Shown here one piece after another: positions 36,158 through 45,474 of a stretch of DNA of 64,000 nucleotides. Source of the DNA: an uncultured Collinsella sp. GTDB lineage: Bacteria > Actinomycetota > Coriobacteriia > Coriobacteriales > Coriobacteriaceae. Each line of letters begins with the position of its first letter. Within the stretch, counting starts at the first letter, position 1. The notes beneath the pieces are model-generated. The model searched no databases. It was not told the origin of the DNA and saw only the letters and a list, made by a program, of their open reading frames with translations. The stretch is taken from positions 62,001 to 126,000 of the forward strand of contig CAJLPX010000003.1 of NCBI GenBank assembly GCA_905208635.1, written 5' to 3'. The position numbers and the translations under genes were made by a program.

Positions 36158-36396
36158 CCCCGTGGACAGAAAATGCCAAATATGAGTACTGTTGCCAAGA
36201 TAGTCACATATATTTTAGGCCAAATAGGCTCTCTAACGATATTTATTATCGATAGAGAGCCTATTTTATTGGACCTATGAGGAATTACATCATCTAATTT
36301 TTGAACAAATGTAGACTTTCGACACCCATACGTAGCAAAATTGCTGTTACTAAATTGGTGACAGTACTCATATTTGGCATTTTTTGACCACAGGGG
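36158..36396. mobile_element. AT-rich MITE-like element with terminal inverted repeats and internal hairpin
   Basis: A 239-bp AT-rich block lies between folD and the dipeptidase gene. Terminal inverted repeats of about 50 bp start CCCCGTGGACAG and end CTGACCACAGGGG-like; the 20-base word AATGCCAAATATGAGTACTG is perfect in both. A central 20-bp hairpin carries AAATAGGCTCTCTA at 36220-36233 and its complement at 36253-36266. No open frame is convincing. No clear target duplication is seen, so it could also be a structured RNA. Confidence 0.7.
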
Positions 36397-36478
36397 TTGC
36401 CAGCGCCGTGGTTTCGCCCTTTCTGCGCCGAAGCGATACACTGTTATCGTTTGATTTCTTCGCTCAAGGAGGATGCGC

Positions 36479-38002
36479 ATGCCGTGCACAACGATTTTGG
36501 TTGGTAAGAACGCGAGCTACGACGGGTCGACGTTGGTCGCCCGCAACGAGGATTCGTCCAACGGGGTGTTTGAGCCCAAGCGTATGCGTGTGGTGCATCC
36601 CGACGAGCAGCCGCGCGTCTATACGAGCGTCCTGAGTCACCTGACCGTTGAACTGCCCGATAACCCCATGCGCTACACGAGCGTCCCCGATGTTGTCCCG
36701 GGCCACGGCATCTGGGCCGAGGCCGGTTTCAACGAGCTCAATGTGGGCATGTCCGCAACCGAGACGCTCACCACCAACGAGCGCGTTCGCGGCGCCGACC
36801 CGCTCGTGGACTACGTGCCCGCCAAGGGCAACGAGGGCGAGGACGGATACGTTCCGGCACAGCCCGGTGGCCTGGGCGAGGAGGACATGGTGACCCTGGT
36901 GCTGCCATATGCCAAATCCGCCCGCGACGGCGTACGCATTCTGGGCGACCTGCTCGAGCGCTATGGCACCTACGAGAACAACGGCATTGCCTTTAGCGAC
37001 GTGGACGAGATCTGGTGGCTTGAGACCATCGGCGGCCACCACTGGATCGCCAAGCGCGTGCCCGATGACGCCTACGTGACCATGCCCAACCAGCTGGGTA
37101 TCGACAGCTTTGACCTGGATGACGCCGAGGGCGCCCAGGCCGACCACATGTGCTCCGCCGACCTGCGCGCCTGGATGGCCGAGTGGCATCTGGACCTGAC
37201 GCCGGGCGTTGAGGGCGACGGTCCGGCGACGGTCTTCAACCCGCGCGAGGCCTTTGGCTCGCACAGCGACAGCGACCATGTCTACAACACGCCGCGCGCG
37301 TGGTACATGCAGCGCTGCCTCAACCCCAGCGATGTGTGGGACGGTCCCGAGGCCGACTACACGCCCGAGAGCGACGATATCCCCTGGAGCCGCGTGCCCG
37401 AGCGCAAGGTGACCATCGAGGACATCAAGTACGTGCTTTCGAGCCACTACCAGGGCACGGAGTACGACTGCTACGGCAGCAAGGGCACGCCCGCCACGCG
37501 TGGCGCCTATCGCCCCATCGGCATCAACCGCAACAGCCAGCTCGCCGTGCTGCAGCTGCGCCCCTATGCGCATCCGGCCTACCGCGCCGTGCAGTGGATG
37601 GCGTTTGGCTCCAACTCGTTTAACGCGCTGGTTCCGCTGTACGCCAACGTCGAGACCATGCCCGAGTACTATGCCGACACGCAGGCTCGCGTGACGTCCG
37701 AAAACTTCTACTGGGCCAACCGCCTGATCGGCGCGCTGGCCGACGTCCGCTTCCATGAGTGCGGCCGCGCAGTCGAGGATTATCAGGAGAAGGTCGGCGG
37801 CATGGGCCACAAGCAGATTCATGACGTCGACGCTGCCGTAGCCGTTCTGCCCGAGGCCGAGGTGCCTGCCGAGCTTGCACGCGCCAACGAGGAGTTTGCC
37901 GAGCTCGTGCGCGTGGAGACCGATGCCCTGTTGGGCAAGGTGCTCTACACCACGAGCTGCGCCATGAAGAACTCTTTCGCGATGAACGACAACGTGAGAT
38001 AG
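36479..38002 (+). CDS. C69-family dipeptidase (PepD-like Ntn hydrolase)
   Basis: A 507-residue peptidase of family C69, probably a cytoplasmic dipeptidase. The nucleophilic Cys is C3 in MPCTTILVGK, exposed after removal of the first residues. Conserved STLVARNEDSS, GHGIWAEAGFNELNVGMS and EIWWLETIGGHHW blocks follow. The start at 36479 is favoured over the ATG at 36473 because AAGGAGG (36466-36472) gives a 6-nt spacing there. There is no signal peptide. It stands alone, just after the AT-rich palindromic element. Confidence 0.93.
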   Translation: MPCTTILVGKNASYDGSTLVARNEDSSNGVFEPKRMRVVHPDEQPRVYTSVLSHLTVELPDNPMRYTSVPDVVPGHGIWAEAGFNELNVGMSATETLTTNERVRGADPLVDYVPAKGNEGEDGYVPAQPGGLGEEDMVTLVLPYAKSARDGVRILGDLLERYGTYENNGIAFSDVDEIWWLETIGGHHWIAKRVPDDAYVTMPNQLGIDSFDLDDAEGAQADHMCSADLRAWMAEWHLDLTPGVEGDGPATVFNPREAFGSHSDSDHVYNTPRAWYMQRCLNPSDVWDGPEADYTPESDDIPWSRVPERKVTIEDIKYVLSSHYQGTEYDCYGSKGTPATRGAYRPIGINRNSQLAVLQLRPYAHPAYRAVQWMAFGSNSFNALVPLYANVETMPEYYADTQARVTSENFYWANRLIGALADVRFHECGRAVEDYQEKVGGMGHKQIHDVDAAVAVLPEAEVPAELARANEEFAELVRVETDALLGKVLYTTSCAMKNSFAMNDNVR

Positions 38003-38036
38003 GGATTTCCCGTCGATCGAATAGCGCTAAAACGCT

Positions 38037-38066
38037 TTGTCGCTTTCACTCAATCTTGGGTACAAG
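38037..38066 (+). promoter_or_regulatory. Probable promoter of the phasin-aarF operon
   Basis: TTGTCG (38037-38042), 18-bp spacer, TACAAG (38061-38066), 36 bp before the first gene. Confidence 0.45.
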
Positions 38067-38101
38067 AACGCCAATGCAGTTGTTTGTGATTGGAGACAAC
38101 C

Positions 38102-38518
38102 ATGGTTATGAAACTCGATCAGCTTGTTAACGGTGCCATCAACGTGGGCTTTGGCGCTGCCGCCGTTGCTGTCGAAGGCGGCAAGAAGGTCCTCGACGAC
38201 CTTAACACCAAAGGCGAGCAGGTCCGCAAGGACACCGCCACCCCCGATATCGCCCGCAGCGTGTCCGACATGTTCGAGCAGGCCGGCGGTACCATCTCCG
38301 ATCTGACCGAGCGCTTGGGCATGCAGGGCGAGACTGCGGCACAGCGCGTGCTCGACGAGCTCATCCTGGCTCGCGTCCGCGTTATGACCGCTCCCGAGCG
38401 CACGGCCTTCCTGGCCCATGTGCGCGACATCGTCGATTCGGTCGAGGACAACGTGACCTCGGTGCCCGTCGAGTCCGTTGAGCCCGACGATGCGAAGGAT
38501 ACCGAAGAGGCCGAGTAG
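38102..38518 (+). CDS. Phasin-like helical protein
   Basis: A 138-residue, mostly helical protein resembling the PhaF/phasin-related family. A Gly/Ala-rich amphipathic N-terminus (LVNGAINVGFGAAAVAVEGG) leads into a coiled-coil region, and a Ser/Glu/Asp-rich acidic tail follows. Such proteins coat lipid or polymer surfaces or act as chaperone-like helpers. It is 8 bp upstream of the aarF gene and surely co-transcribed. The start at 38102 follows GGAGA. The precise role is unknown. Confidence 0.7.
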   Translation: MVMKLDQLVNGAINVGFGAAAVAVEGGKKVLDDLNTKGEQVRKDTATPDIARSVSDMFEQAGGTISDLTERLGMQGETAAQRVLDELILARVRVMTAPERTAFLAHVRDIVDSVEDNVTSVPVESVEPDDAKDTEEAE

Positions 38519-38526
38519 CAGCGCAG

Positions 38527-40290
38527 ATGGCAGATTCCACCACCGATTACAACAATCTAGATCCCTTGGGTGACGAGGCGGCGGTTGTCGATGAGGTCGA
38601 TGCCGTCGTCTCGGGCGCTCGCAAGAAGCCGCGCGCTGTCGATATGGTCCCCGAGGAGCCCGACGCGATGGCGCCGGACGAGGAATACCAGCTCACGCCA
38701 GCGGGTCGCCGCGAGCGCATCGGACAGATTGTTCGCCTGGTCAAAAAGTACCGCGTGTGGGATAACCTCACGCCGGTTCGTTTGCGCCGCCTGCTCGAGG
38801 AACTCGGCCCCATGTTCGTCAAGATGGGGCAGATTCTGGCCAACCGGTCCGAGATTCTGCCGCAACGCTTTTGCGACGAGCTGCGTCGTCTGCGCTCCGA
38901 TGTGGAGCCGGTGCCGTACGAGGTCGTACTCAGTTGTCTGGAAGAAGAATACGGCCTGCGCCTGGGGGAGATGTTCGATGCGATCGACCCCAATCCGCTC
39001 GGTAGCGCGTCGCTCGCGCAAGTGCACCGCGCTCGTCTGGTGACGGGCGAGGACGTGGCCGTCAAGGTGCAGCGCCCCGGTGCGCAGCAGGTTATGGCGC
39101 AGGACATCGATATCATTCGCTCTGTGGTGCGTATCGTTTCCAAGTTCGTCAACACCGATCAATTCGTTGACCTGCACGGCGTAGTCGAGGAGTTGTGGAC
39201 CTCGTTTCGCGAGGAGACCAACTTTTTGGCCGAGGCCAAAAACCTCAACGACTTCTACGAGTTCCATAAGAGCGTTCATGGCGTGACGTGCCCTAAATCC
39301 TATCTGGACCTGTGTACCGAGCACGTGGTGGTTATGGACTACGTCGACGGCATTTCGATCGCCGATCCTGAACGCTTGGTGGCCGAGGGCTATGACTTGG
39401 AAAAGATCGGTGCCGCAATCGTCGAGGACTACTCGACGCAGGTGCTCGATGACGGCTTTTTCCATGCGGACCCGCATGCGGGAAACATCATTCTCAAGGA
39501 CGGCATCGTTTACTTTATCGACTTGGGCATGGTCGGACGCATGTCGAGCCACGATCGCGGTATCGTCAAGGACATGATTTTCGCCGTGGCCGAGGGTGAC
39601 GTGCCCAAGCTCAAGGATTCGCTCATGCGCTTTGCCGTGACGCGTGGCGATTCGGCCGAGCTCGATCATTCGGCCTTTTTGTCCGATTTGGACTTTATCG
39701 TGGCCGACTTTGCGGGCCTTGACCTGAAGGATCTGGATATCGGCGAGTTTTTGACCTCGCTGCTCAATCTGGCGCGCAAAAATGACGTTGAGCTGCCGAG
39801 CGTGGTGACGATGTTCGCGCGCGGCATGGTGACGCTCGAGGGTTTGCTGACCGAGTATATGCCCAACGTCAACATGATCCAGATCATCCAAACCCACATT
39901 AAAAACGAGAAAAGCACCTATGCGCGCGTGCGTGATATGGGACGCGATCTGGCCGCGAGCAGCTATCGCGCGGCAAAAGGCTCGCTCGAGGCGGCCGAGT
40001 ATTTGGGCTTGGCTTCGCGTATGCTCACGCGCGGCCAGCTTAAGGTGAACACGCAGATCATGAGCAGCGATAAGGCGCTGCGACAGCTGGGCGGAATTAT
40101 CGACCGCATGTCGATGGCTATCGTGATCGCCGGTCTGTTTATCGGTTCGTCGGTGGTGTACTACGCGCGCATCGAGCCGGTTGTGTTCGGCATCCCGGTC
40201 ATTGGCTTTATGGGCTACGTGAGCGCGCTGGTGCTGGCGCTGATGTTGGGCCGCGAGATCTGGCGCAACAGCCACGGCGGCAAGCACTAG
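38527..40290 (+). CDS. AarF/UbiB-family atypical kinase
   Basis: A 587-residue ABC1/ADCK-family protein. The family's Ala/Gly-rich nucleotide loop region (GSASLAQVHRARL), the Lys of VAVKVQRPG, the KxGQ-type motif LGPMFVKMGQ, the catalytic DGFFHADPHAGNI and the metal-binding YFIDLGMVG are intact. Two C-terminal transmembrane helices anchor it (about residues 525-575). In quinone-making bacteria UbiB supports ubiquinone synthesis. In anaerobes such as this the substrate is not known, and lipid-related functions are suspected. Confidence 0.92.
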   Translation: MADSTTDYNNLDPLGDEAAVVDEVDAVVSGARKKPRAVDMVPEEPDAMAPDEEYQLTPAGRRERIGQIVRLVKKYRVWDNLTPVRLRRLLEELGPMFVKMGQILANRSEILPQRFCDELRRLRSDVEPVPYEVVLSCLEEEYGLRLGEMFDAIDPNPLGSASLAQVHRARLVTGEDVAVKVQRPGAQQVMAQDIDIIRSVVRIVSKFVNTDQFVDLHGVVEELWTSFREETNFLAEAKNLNDFYEFHKSVHGVTCPKSYLDLCTEHVVVMDYVDGISIADPERLVAEGYDLEKIGAAIVEDYSTQVLDDGFFHADPHAGNIILKDGIVYFIDLGMVGRMSSHDRGIVKDMIFAVAEGDVPKLKDSLMRFAVTRGDSAELDHSAFLSDLDFIVADFAGLDLKDLDIGEFLTSLLNLARKNDVELPSVVTMFARGMVTLEGLLTEYMPNVNMIQIIQTHIKNEKSTYARVRDMGRDLAASSYRAAKGSLEAAEYLGLASRMLTRGQLKVNTQIMSSDKALRQLGGIIDRMSMAIVIAGLFIGSSVVYYARIEPVVFGIPVIGFMGYVSALVLALMLGREIWRNSHGGKH

Positions 40291-40341
40291 AGGCCGCGAC
40301 CGTCACCGCATTTTCCTATCGCAAACAATAGCTTTTACCTT

Positions 40342-40369
40342 GGGCTTCGCCTGCGTGCGAGGCCCTTTT
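40342..40369 (+). terminator. Terminator of aarF
   Basis: Stem GGGCTTCGC (40342-40350) with GCGAGGCCC (40357-40365), then TTTT. Confidence 0.9.
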
Positions 40370-40404
40370 GCGTGATACCATACTGACGGTAATAATCGAT
40401 GGCC

Positions 40405-40575
40405 TAGATGGTGGTGCGGAGACGCACGAATGCGCGGTTTTCCTGCGCGTTTGGGAGAATCGGGGTGCAAGTCCCCGGCTGTACCAGTAACCGTAATTCC
40501 TCTTGGCTCGGGATGTTCGCGTCGCAGATCGGACGACGTGCCCGAGCCGTTAAGGTTAAGTCGGATCGCCTCCCA
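40405..40575 (+). ncRNA. Cobalamin (B12) riboswitch
   Basis: Conserved core elements occur in order: GGTGGTGCGGAG near the 5' end, GGGAGAATCGGGGTGCAAG, TCCCCGGCTGTACCAGTAAC, and the closing AAGTCGGATCGCCTCCC. This matches the adenosylcobalamin-class consensus. Downstream, 40579-40614 forms a hairpin (GCGGCGTATGCCGC). There is no T-run before the start codon, and CCTCCC at the riboswitch end could pair with GGAGGG at 40622-40627. Translational repression by B12 is therefore more likely than termination. It controls the DUF4430 gene pair. Confidence 0.92.
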
Positions 40576-40640
40576 TCTTGCATGCGGCTGCGGCGTATGC
40601 CGCCGGTGTGCATAGGGCTCTGGAGGGAAGGGGGATCCCG

Positions 40641-43600
40641 ATGGGGGAACTCGAGCGCAACATGCGCGATGACGTGGGGCAGCCTCAAGGCAACGCTCCA
40701 AGTACAGACAATGGGGGACAAATGGATATGTTTGAGGACGAGCGCGAGCGCGCCTCGTTGCATCGCCGTGGCGCGATTGCACGCGGTGTAGCCAAGCGCG
40801 GCCTGGTGGCATTCCTGGCCTTCGCGATGGCCTTTGGCACCACGCCGGCTCAGCTGTGGGCCGAGGGCGCCGAGGGTATTGCCGAGGCTGTGGCTCAGGC
40901 TGCAACGGGCGAGGACGCAGCGCTTGCGGACGGTGCTGCCGAGCAGAGCGGCGCCGAGGTTTCGGATTCCGGGAGCGCGCCTGCAGCTAGTGCCGCCACA
41001 ACAGAGGCAGCAGCTGGCGACGAAGGCTCGGCGACGGGGGAGAACCCTACCGCGAGCGAGCAGTCTTCGACGGCGCCCACTGGCCAAGCAGGATCTGCCG
41101 CCGCGGCTGCCGTCCAGACAGAGAACCCGACAGAAACCGGCGATGTCGCCAAGAAGCAAGTCGAGGTCTCGTTCTCGATTATCGGCACCGATGCCGACGG
41201 CAAGGCTCAGACCTGGGTGGCACCTACGCAGCTTAAGCTCGACGAGGGCTCGACGGCTGCGGACGCCTTCGTTAAGCTGCAACAGAAGACGGGCTTCAAG
41301 GCGAAATACGATCCGAACACGGCATACGGTTTCTACCTCGAAAGCATCACGTCCCCGAGTGATGGCCGCACGCTTGTCTTCGATCCGACGACTTATGCCT
41401 TCTGGCAGCTGTTCGTCGACGGCGCGTCTTCCTCGGTTGGTGCGAGCAGCGTCAAACTCACCCAGGGGCAGAAGATTGAGTTTGCCTATACGGCTGGTAG
41501 CTCGTCCCCTGTCGTTAAGGACCAGGTTGCCGCAAATGTGACCGTCATTGGTCGCGATGCCCAGGGCAAGACTCAGACTTGGGTCGATAACGCGCAGTAT
41601 GTGGTGACGTCCGGCTCGAGCGCACTTGATCTTACGAAGGTCGCGCTCGAGGCGAATGGCATCGACGCCGTCGCTGCGGGCTCCTTCATTCTGAGCCTTA
41701 AGTACAACGGTGTTGAGCTGGGTACGCCCCAAGATTATTCGACCTATTGGCAGCTGTTCATCAACGGCAAATCGAGCGACTACACGGCGGACAATGTCAC
41801 CATCCATGCCGGCGATACCGTCACGTGGTTCTACAGTGGCTGGGGCGACCAGCTGCCGTCCGATTCCGTCCACGCTTCCGTTCAGGTCCTCGGTAAGGAC
41901 AAGGACGGCAAGCAGCAGGTGTGGGCCTCGACGGGCCAGACGAGTCTCAAGGCGGGCTCTACTGCCAAGGATCTCCTTGAGCAGACTGGTCTTGATCTCG
42001 TTACTAGTGAAGAGTCTTGGGGCTGGTGCCTCGGCGGCATTAAATCGCCGCTCGACGGTAAGACCTATAAGTATGATCCTGCGACCAAAAGTTATTGGCA
42101 GTTCTATGTAAATGGCAAGTTCGCCCAGGTCGGGGCTGGCAACTACGAGCTCCAAGAGGGCGATGCCGTCACCTTTATGTATGGTGCTGACGCCGATGTC
42201 CTTCCTGGCCAGGTTCTTGGGTCTGTCGATGTTATCGGCCCCGATGTCAACGGGAACGATACGCGTTGGGGCACGGCAAGCAATGTTTCTCTGCCCGAAG
42301 GCTCTACGGCTCAGGACCTTATCGAAGCGGTTCTGAAGGCTCAGTCTATCGATTACAAGGCCTCTCAGGGCGGCGCTTACTGGTTCCTGAATTCCATTAC
42401 TTCGCCGTTCGATCACAAGCCGTATGGCTGGGATGGTGCGACCAAGAAATATTGGCGTCTGTTTATCAACGGAGAGCCCTCATCTCTCTGCGCCAACCAG
42501 GTCACGCTCAAGAGCGGCGACAAGGCTACGTTTGCCTACACCACCGATAAATCGCCCATGCCCGATCCCGACAAGATTGTCGTGGACCCGAGTGCAACGA
42601 CTCCTGATTGGGATGCCGAGTGGGCCGGCTACGGCAACAGTGGCAACGGTTCGACCGTAACGGATGCCAAGACACCTGCGCAGGCCGCCGGTCTTAAGTG
42701 GGCCTTCGATTGGAAGGCCGAGTCTGGTCAGCAGTATGCCAACTGCAGCGAACCTGTCATTGCTAACGGCTTTGTGTACATCGCGACCGAGAACGAGCTC
42801 ATTAAGATCGATTCGTCCACGGGCAAAAAGGTTGCCTCTGCGCCGCTTGCCTCCAAGGTGAGCTATACCTCTCGTCCGATCTATACCAATGGTCTTATCA
42901 TCGTTCCGCTCAACGGCGGTGCGGTCCAGGCGATTACTGCAGACAAGCTGATCTGCAAGTGGCTGACGCCTGGTTTGACGGACTTGACGCAGAGCTCCTG
43001 CACCGTCGTTTCGGACGGCGAGTACGTCTATGTAGGCTCGGTCGATATTTCGTATGACGAGAATTACAACGCGACCTACGGCAACGGCTCCTTTGCGCGC
43101 ATTAAGATTGCCACGGGCGAAGTCTCTTGGCAGAACATCGACCCTGCCGAGGGCTATTACTGGACTGGTGCGGCTTTGACGGATAAGTATGCCATCGTTC
43201 CTACGAGCGCGGGTACGCTTAAGTGCATTGATAAGACGACGGGCGATGTCGTTTCGACCATGAAGCTCGGCGCTGTCGCAAATGCCGATTGCATTGCCGA
43301 TCCGTCCAATGGTTCGACCTTCTATCAGATGACGCACGACGGAAAGCTCCATGTGATTTCGCTTTCGGCGAAGGGCATGCTGAGTGAACAGAAGACGGTT
43401 GATCTGGGCCTTACGAATAATCTGAGCGCCCCTGCGGTGTCTGGTGACAATCTGATTGTCGGCGGACAGACGGCTACTGGCTCTGCTCTGGTTCTCTATA
43501 ACCTGAAGACGGGTAAGACCACGATGGTCGCTGCTGCCGACGGCAAGGCGCTGCCGGCTGGCCTCAACGGTATTGCTGCTACTCCGCTGGTGAGTGTTCA

Positions 43601-44483
43601 GGGCGGCAAGACCTATGTGTACTTCACTGTTAACAGCGCGGATAGCAAGGATTACGTCAACTACTCTGCTGGTGGTGGCGTGTATCGCTATACGCTCGGC
43701 GATGCAGAGGCGACGCAGATTTATGATGCGGCTGGCCATTACCAGTACTGTGACTCTCCGGTCATTGCCGATGCATCTGGCAACCTGTACTACATCAATG
43801 ACTCGGGCACGCTGTTCAAGCTCGGGGCCGTTGAGTCTTGGACGGTTGCCTTTAATTCCAACGGCGGGTCTGCTTGCGACACTAAGTTTGTTGCTACGGC
43901 CGATGGCAAGCTGGTCAAGCCGGCCGATCCGACGCGCGATGGCTACACTTTCGGCGGTTGGTATACCGATGAGGCTTGCACGCAGGCGTATGACTTTAGC
44001 ACGCCGGTGACGGCCGACCTGACGTTGTATGCCAAGTGGACCAAGAATGCCGTTAACCCTGGCGGTAATGGCGGTTCTGGCACTAATGGTGGCAACGGCG
44101 GCGCTGGCAACGGCTCCGGTGCTGGCGCTGGCGCGGGTTCTGGCTCCGGCTCGAAGGGCGGCGCTATCGCCCCGGGTCAGAAGCCGGTGACCAAGACGAC
44201 GGTGTCGACCAAGACCGAGACCAAGGACAACAAGTCCGACAAGAAGGACTCCGATAAATCCGATAAGAAGGACGAGAAGAAGTCTGACAAGAAGGACGGC
44301 AAGTCCGACAAGAAGTCCGATTCCAAGTCCGATACGGGTGCTACTTCCACGGCCACTGCCAAGAGGTCCTCTAGTGCTTCCGAGCAGGAGACTGGTACCA
44401 ACCCGCTCGCCATTGTTGGCGTTGCCGCCGGCGTCATCGGTCTCGCCATCGTCGGCGTGTTCGTGTTCACCAAACGTCGGTAG
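40641..44483 (+). CDS. B12-regulated surface protein: four DUF4430 domains, PQQ-like propeller, InlB-type repeat
   Basis: A 1280-residue exported protein. A long basic lead and signal segment (GLVAFLAFAMAFGTTPAQLWA) start it. Four tandem DUF4430 domains (about 174-288, 299-400, 411-516, 526-636) each carry the YW(Q/R)LF-hNG motif. A PQQ-type beta-propeller (about 684-1066), a Listeria-Bacteroides repeat (GYTFGGWYTDEA, about 1067-1134), Gly-rich and Lys/Asp-rich stalks, and a C-terminal membrane anchor (AIVGVAAGVIGLAIVGVFVF then TKRR) follow. DUF4430 shares the fold of the transcobalamin C-domain. With the riboswitch upstream, corrinoid capture is the best inference. The start at 40641 fits AAGGGGG six bases upstream. 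Confidence 0.88.
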   Translation: MGELERNMRDDVGQPQGNAPSTDNGGQMDMFEDERERASLHRRGAIARGVAKRGLVAFLAFAMAFGTTPAQLWAEGAEGIAEAVAQAATGEDAALADGAAEQSGAEVSDSGSAPAASAATTEAAAGDEGSATGENPTASEQSSTAPTGQAGSAAAAAVQTENPTETGDVAKKQVEVSFSIIGTDADGKAQTWVAPTQLKLDEGSTAADAFVKLQQKTGFKAKYDPNTAYGFYLESITSPSDGRTLVFDPTTYAFWQLFVDGASSSVGASSVKLTQGQKIEFAYTAGSSSPVVKDQVAANVTVIGRDAQGKTQTWVDNAQYVVTSGSSALDLTKVALEANGIDAVAAGSFILSLKYNGVELGTPQDYSTYWQLFINGKSSDYTADNVTIHAGDTVTWFYSGWGDQLPSDSVHASVQVLGKDKDGKQQVWASTGQTSLKAGSTAKDLLEQTGLDLVTSEESWGWCLGGIKSPLDGKTYKYDPATKSYWQFYVNGKFAQVGAGNYELQEGDAVTFMYGADADVLPGQVLGSVDVIGPDVNGNDTRWGTASNVSLPEGSTAQDLIEAVLKAQSIDYKASQGGAYWFLNSITSPFDHKPYGWDGATKKYWRLFINGEPSSLCANQVTLKSGDKATFAYTTDKSPMPDPDKIVVDPSATTPDWDAEWAGYGNSGNGSTVTDAKTPAQAAGLKWAFDWKAESGQQYANCSEPVIANGFVYIATENELIKIDSSTGKKVASAPLASKVSYTSRPIYTNGLIIVPLNGGAVQAITADKLICKWLTPGLTDLTQSSCTVVSDGEYVYVGSVDISYDENYNATYGNGSFARIKIATGEVSWQNIDPAEGYYWTGAALTDKYAIVPTSAGTLKCIDKTTGDVVSTMKLGAVANADCIADPSNGSTFYQMTHDGKLHVISLSAKGMLSEQKTVDLGLTNNLSAPAVSGDNLIVGGQTATGSALVLYNLKTGKTTMVAAADGKALPAGLNGIAATPLVSVQGGKTYVYFTVNSADSKDYVNYSAGGGVYRYTLGDAEATQIYDAAGHYQYCDSPVIADASGNLYYINDSGTLFKLGAVESWTVAFNSNGGSACDTKFVATADGKLVKPADPTRDGYTFGGWYTDEACTQAYDFSTPVTADLTLYAKWTKNAVNPGGNGGSGTNGGNGGAGNGSGAGAGAGSGSGSKGGAIAPGQKPVTKTTVSTKTETKDNKSDKKDSDKSDKKDEKKSDKKDGKSDKKSDSKSDTGATSTATAKRSSSASEQETGTNPLAIVGVAAGVIGLAIVGVFVFTKRR

Positions 44484-44492
44484 GTGAGGGCT

Positions 44493-45377
44493 GTGTCCAA
44501 TAAACCTCAGGACGCCGACTCCAAACAGCCCGACTCGTCGTTCATTCAGCTCGACGATGCAAAGCAAAAGGGCGCCGCTTCGGCGGCGTCCGCCCCTCGT
44601 CGCAAGGCGCTCCTTGGCGTTCTGACTGCTGCGTGCACCATTCTGATCGTCGTCTCACTGGGTTTCGTCCATCCTTCCACAAGCGGTGCCTGGTCCATCG
44701 ACTGGATCATTCAGACCGTGACGGGGGAGAGCGTCGTCACCAAGGACACCAAGGCGTCTGGCTCGACTACGACTTCGGGCGAGGCCAGCTCCGAGGACTC
44801 CAAGTCATCGAATGATGCAAAAGACGAGTCCAAGGACGATTCCGAGTCTTCAAACAAGGAATCGGATAAAAACTCGGATAGCAAGAAGTCCGAGGGCCAG
44901 GACGGCAAGAAGTCTGGCGATAAATCCGCTGCCCAAAATACGGGAGCCGACGATACTTCCAATGCGTCTGGCGGTGCTTCTTCGGGCGGTGGCCAGTCGT
45001 CTGATGGAGCCTCCAGCTCTAATGGCGGCAGCGCTCCCTCGGGCGGACAGGGCGGTTCGCAGGAGTCCAACTACGTAACGGTGTCGGTCTCGGTCACATC
45101 GAGCGCTGTGGGCAATCCTGTGTCTTCTAGTGGCACCTTCACCTTTAACGAGGGCGCCACAGCCTACGATGCCCTGTGCGCGCTGGGCCTTTCCGTGAAC
45201 GCGCACGGCTCGTCGTATGGCACGTATGTCGCCGCCATCGGCGGTTTGGCCGAAAAGGAGCACGGTAGCACGAGCGGCTGGATGTATTCCGTTAATGGCG
45301 TTACGCCCAACACGGCTTGCAGCAACTACGTCCTATCCAACGGCGACAGTGTTGTCTGGTATTACGTAACGGGCTAG
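44493..45377 (+). CDS. Membrane-anchored single DUF4430 protein
   Basis: A 294-residue protein. A cytoplasmic N-terminus of about 38 residues precedes one transmembrane helix (ALLGVLTAACTILIVVSLGF), then a long Ser/Asp/Lys and Gly-rich linker, then one C-terminal DUF4430 domain (about 195-294). That domain has TFTFNEGATAYDAL, SGWMYSVNG and SNYVLSNGDSVVWYYV. Two cysteines in the domain (ALCALG and NTACSNY) could form a disulfide. It starts at a GTG 9 bp after the previous stop, or at 44484, and shares the B12-riboswitch transcript. It is probably a partner or relay for the larger protein. Confidence 0.85.
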   Translation: MSNKPQDADSKQPDSSFIQLDDAKQKGAASAASAPRRKALLGVLTAACTILIVVSLGFVHPSTSGAWSIDWIIQTVTGESVVTKDTKASGSTTTSGEASSEDSKSSNDAKDESKDDSESSNKESDKNSDSKKSEGQDGKKSGDKSAAQNTGADDTSNASGGASSGGGQSSDGASSSNGGSAPSGGQGGSQESNYVTVSVSVTSSAVGNPVSSSGTFTFNEGATAYDALCALGLSVNAHGSSYGTYVAAIGGLAEKEHGSTSGWMYSVNGVTPNTACSNYVLSNGDSVVWYYVTG

Positions 45378-45400
45378 GAGTCTCAACATAACGCACGGAG

Positions 45401-45437
45401 CGGGCGGTTCGGACAAACATCCGAGTCGCCCGTTTTT
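45401..45437 (+). terminator. Terminator of the DUF4430 operon
   Basis: Thirteen-bp stem 45401-45413 / 45420-45432 with two wobble pairs, then TTTTT. Confidence 0.92.
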
Positions 45438-45474
45438 CATGCGTCGAGGACTGGGTCGCCGGGTCTCTCGGCAA

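Noticed and set aside
36158..36396. Complete insertion sequence
   Set aside because: No transposase frame is present inside the repeats and no target-site duplication is visible. It is kept only as a MITE-like element.
38557..40287. 576-codon frame antisense to aarF
   Set aside because: It is the complement of a conserved kinase gene. The His/Arg-rich translation shows no motif and no ribosome site.
42480..44567. 695-codon frame antisense to the DUF4430 protein gene
   Set aside because: Same high-GC shadow effect. The translation is Arg-rich with no domain, and the opposite strand encodes clear domains under a riboswitch.
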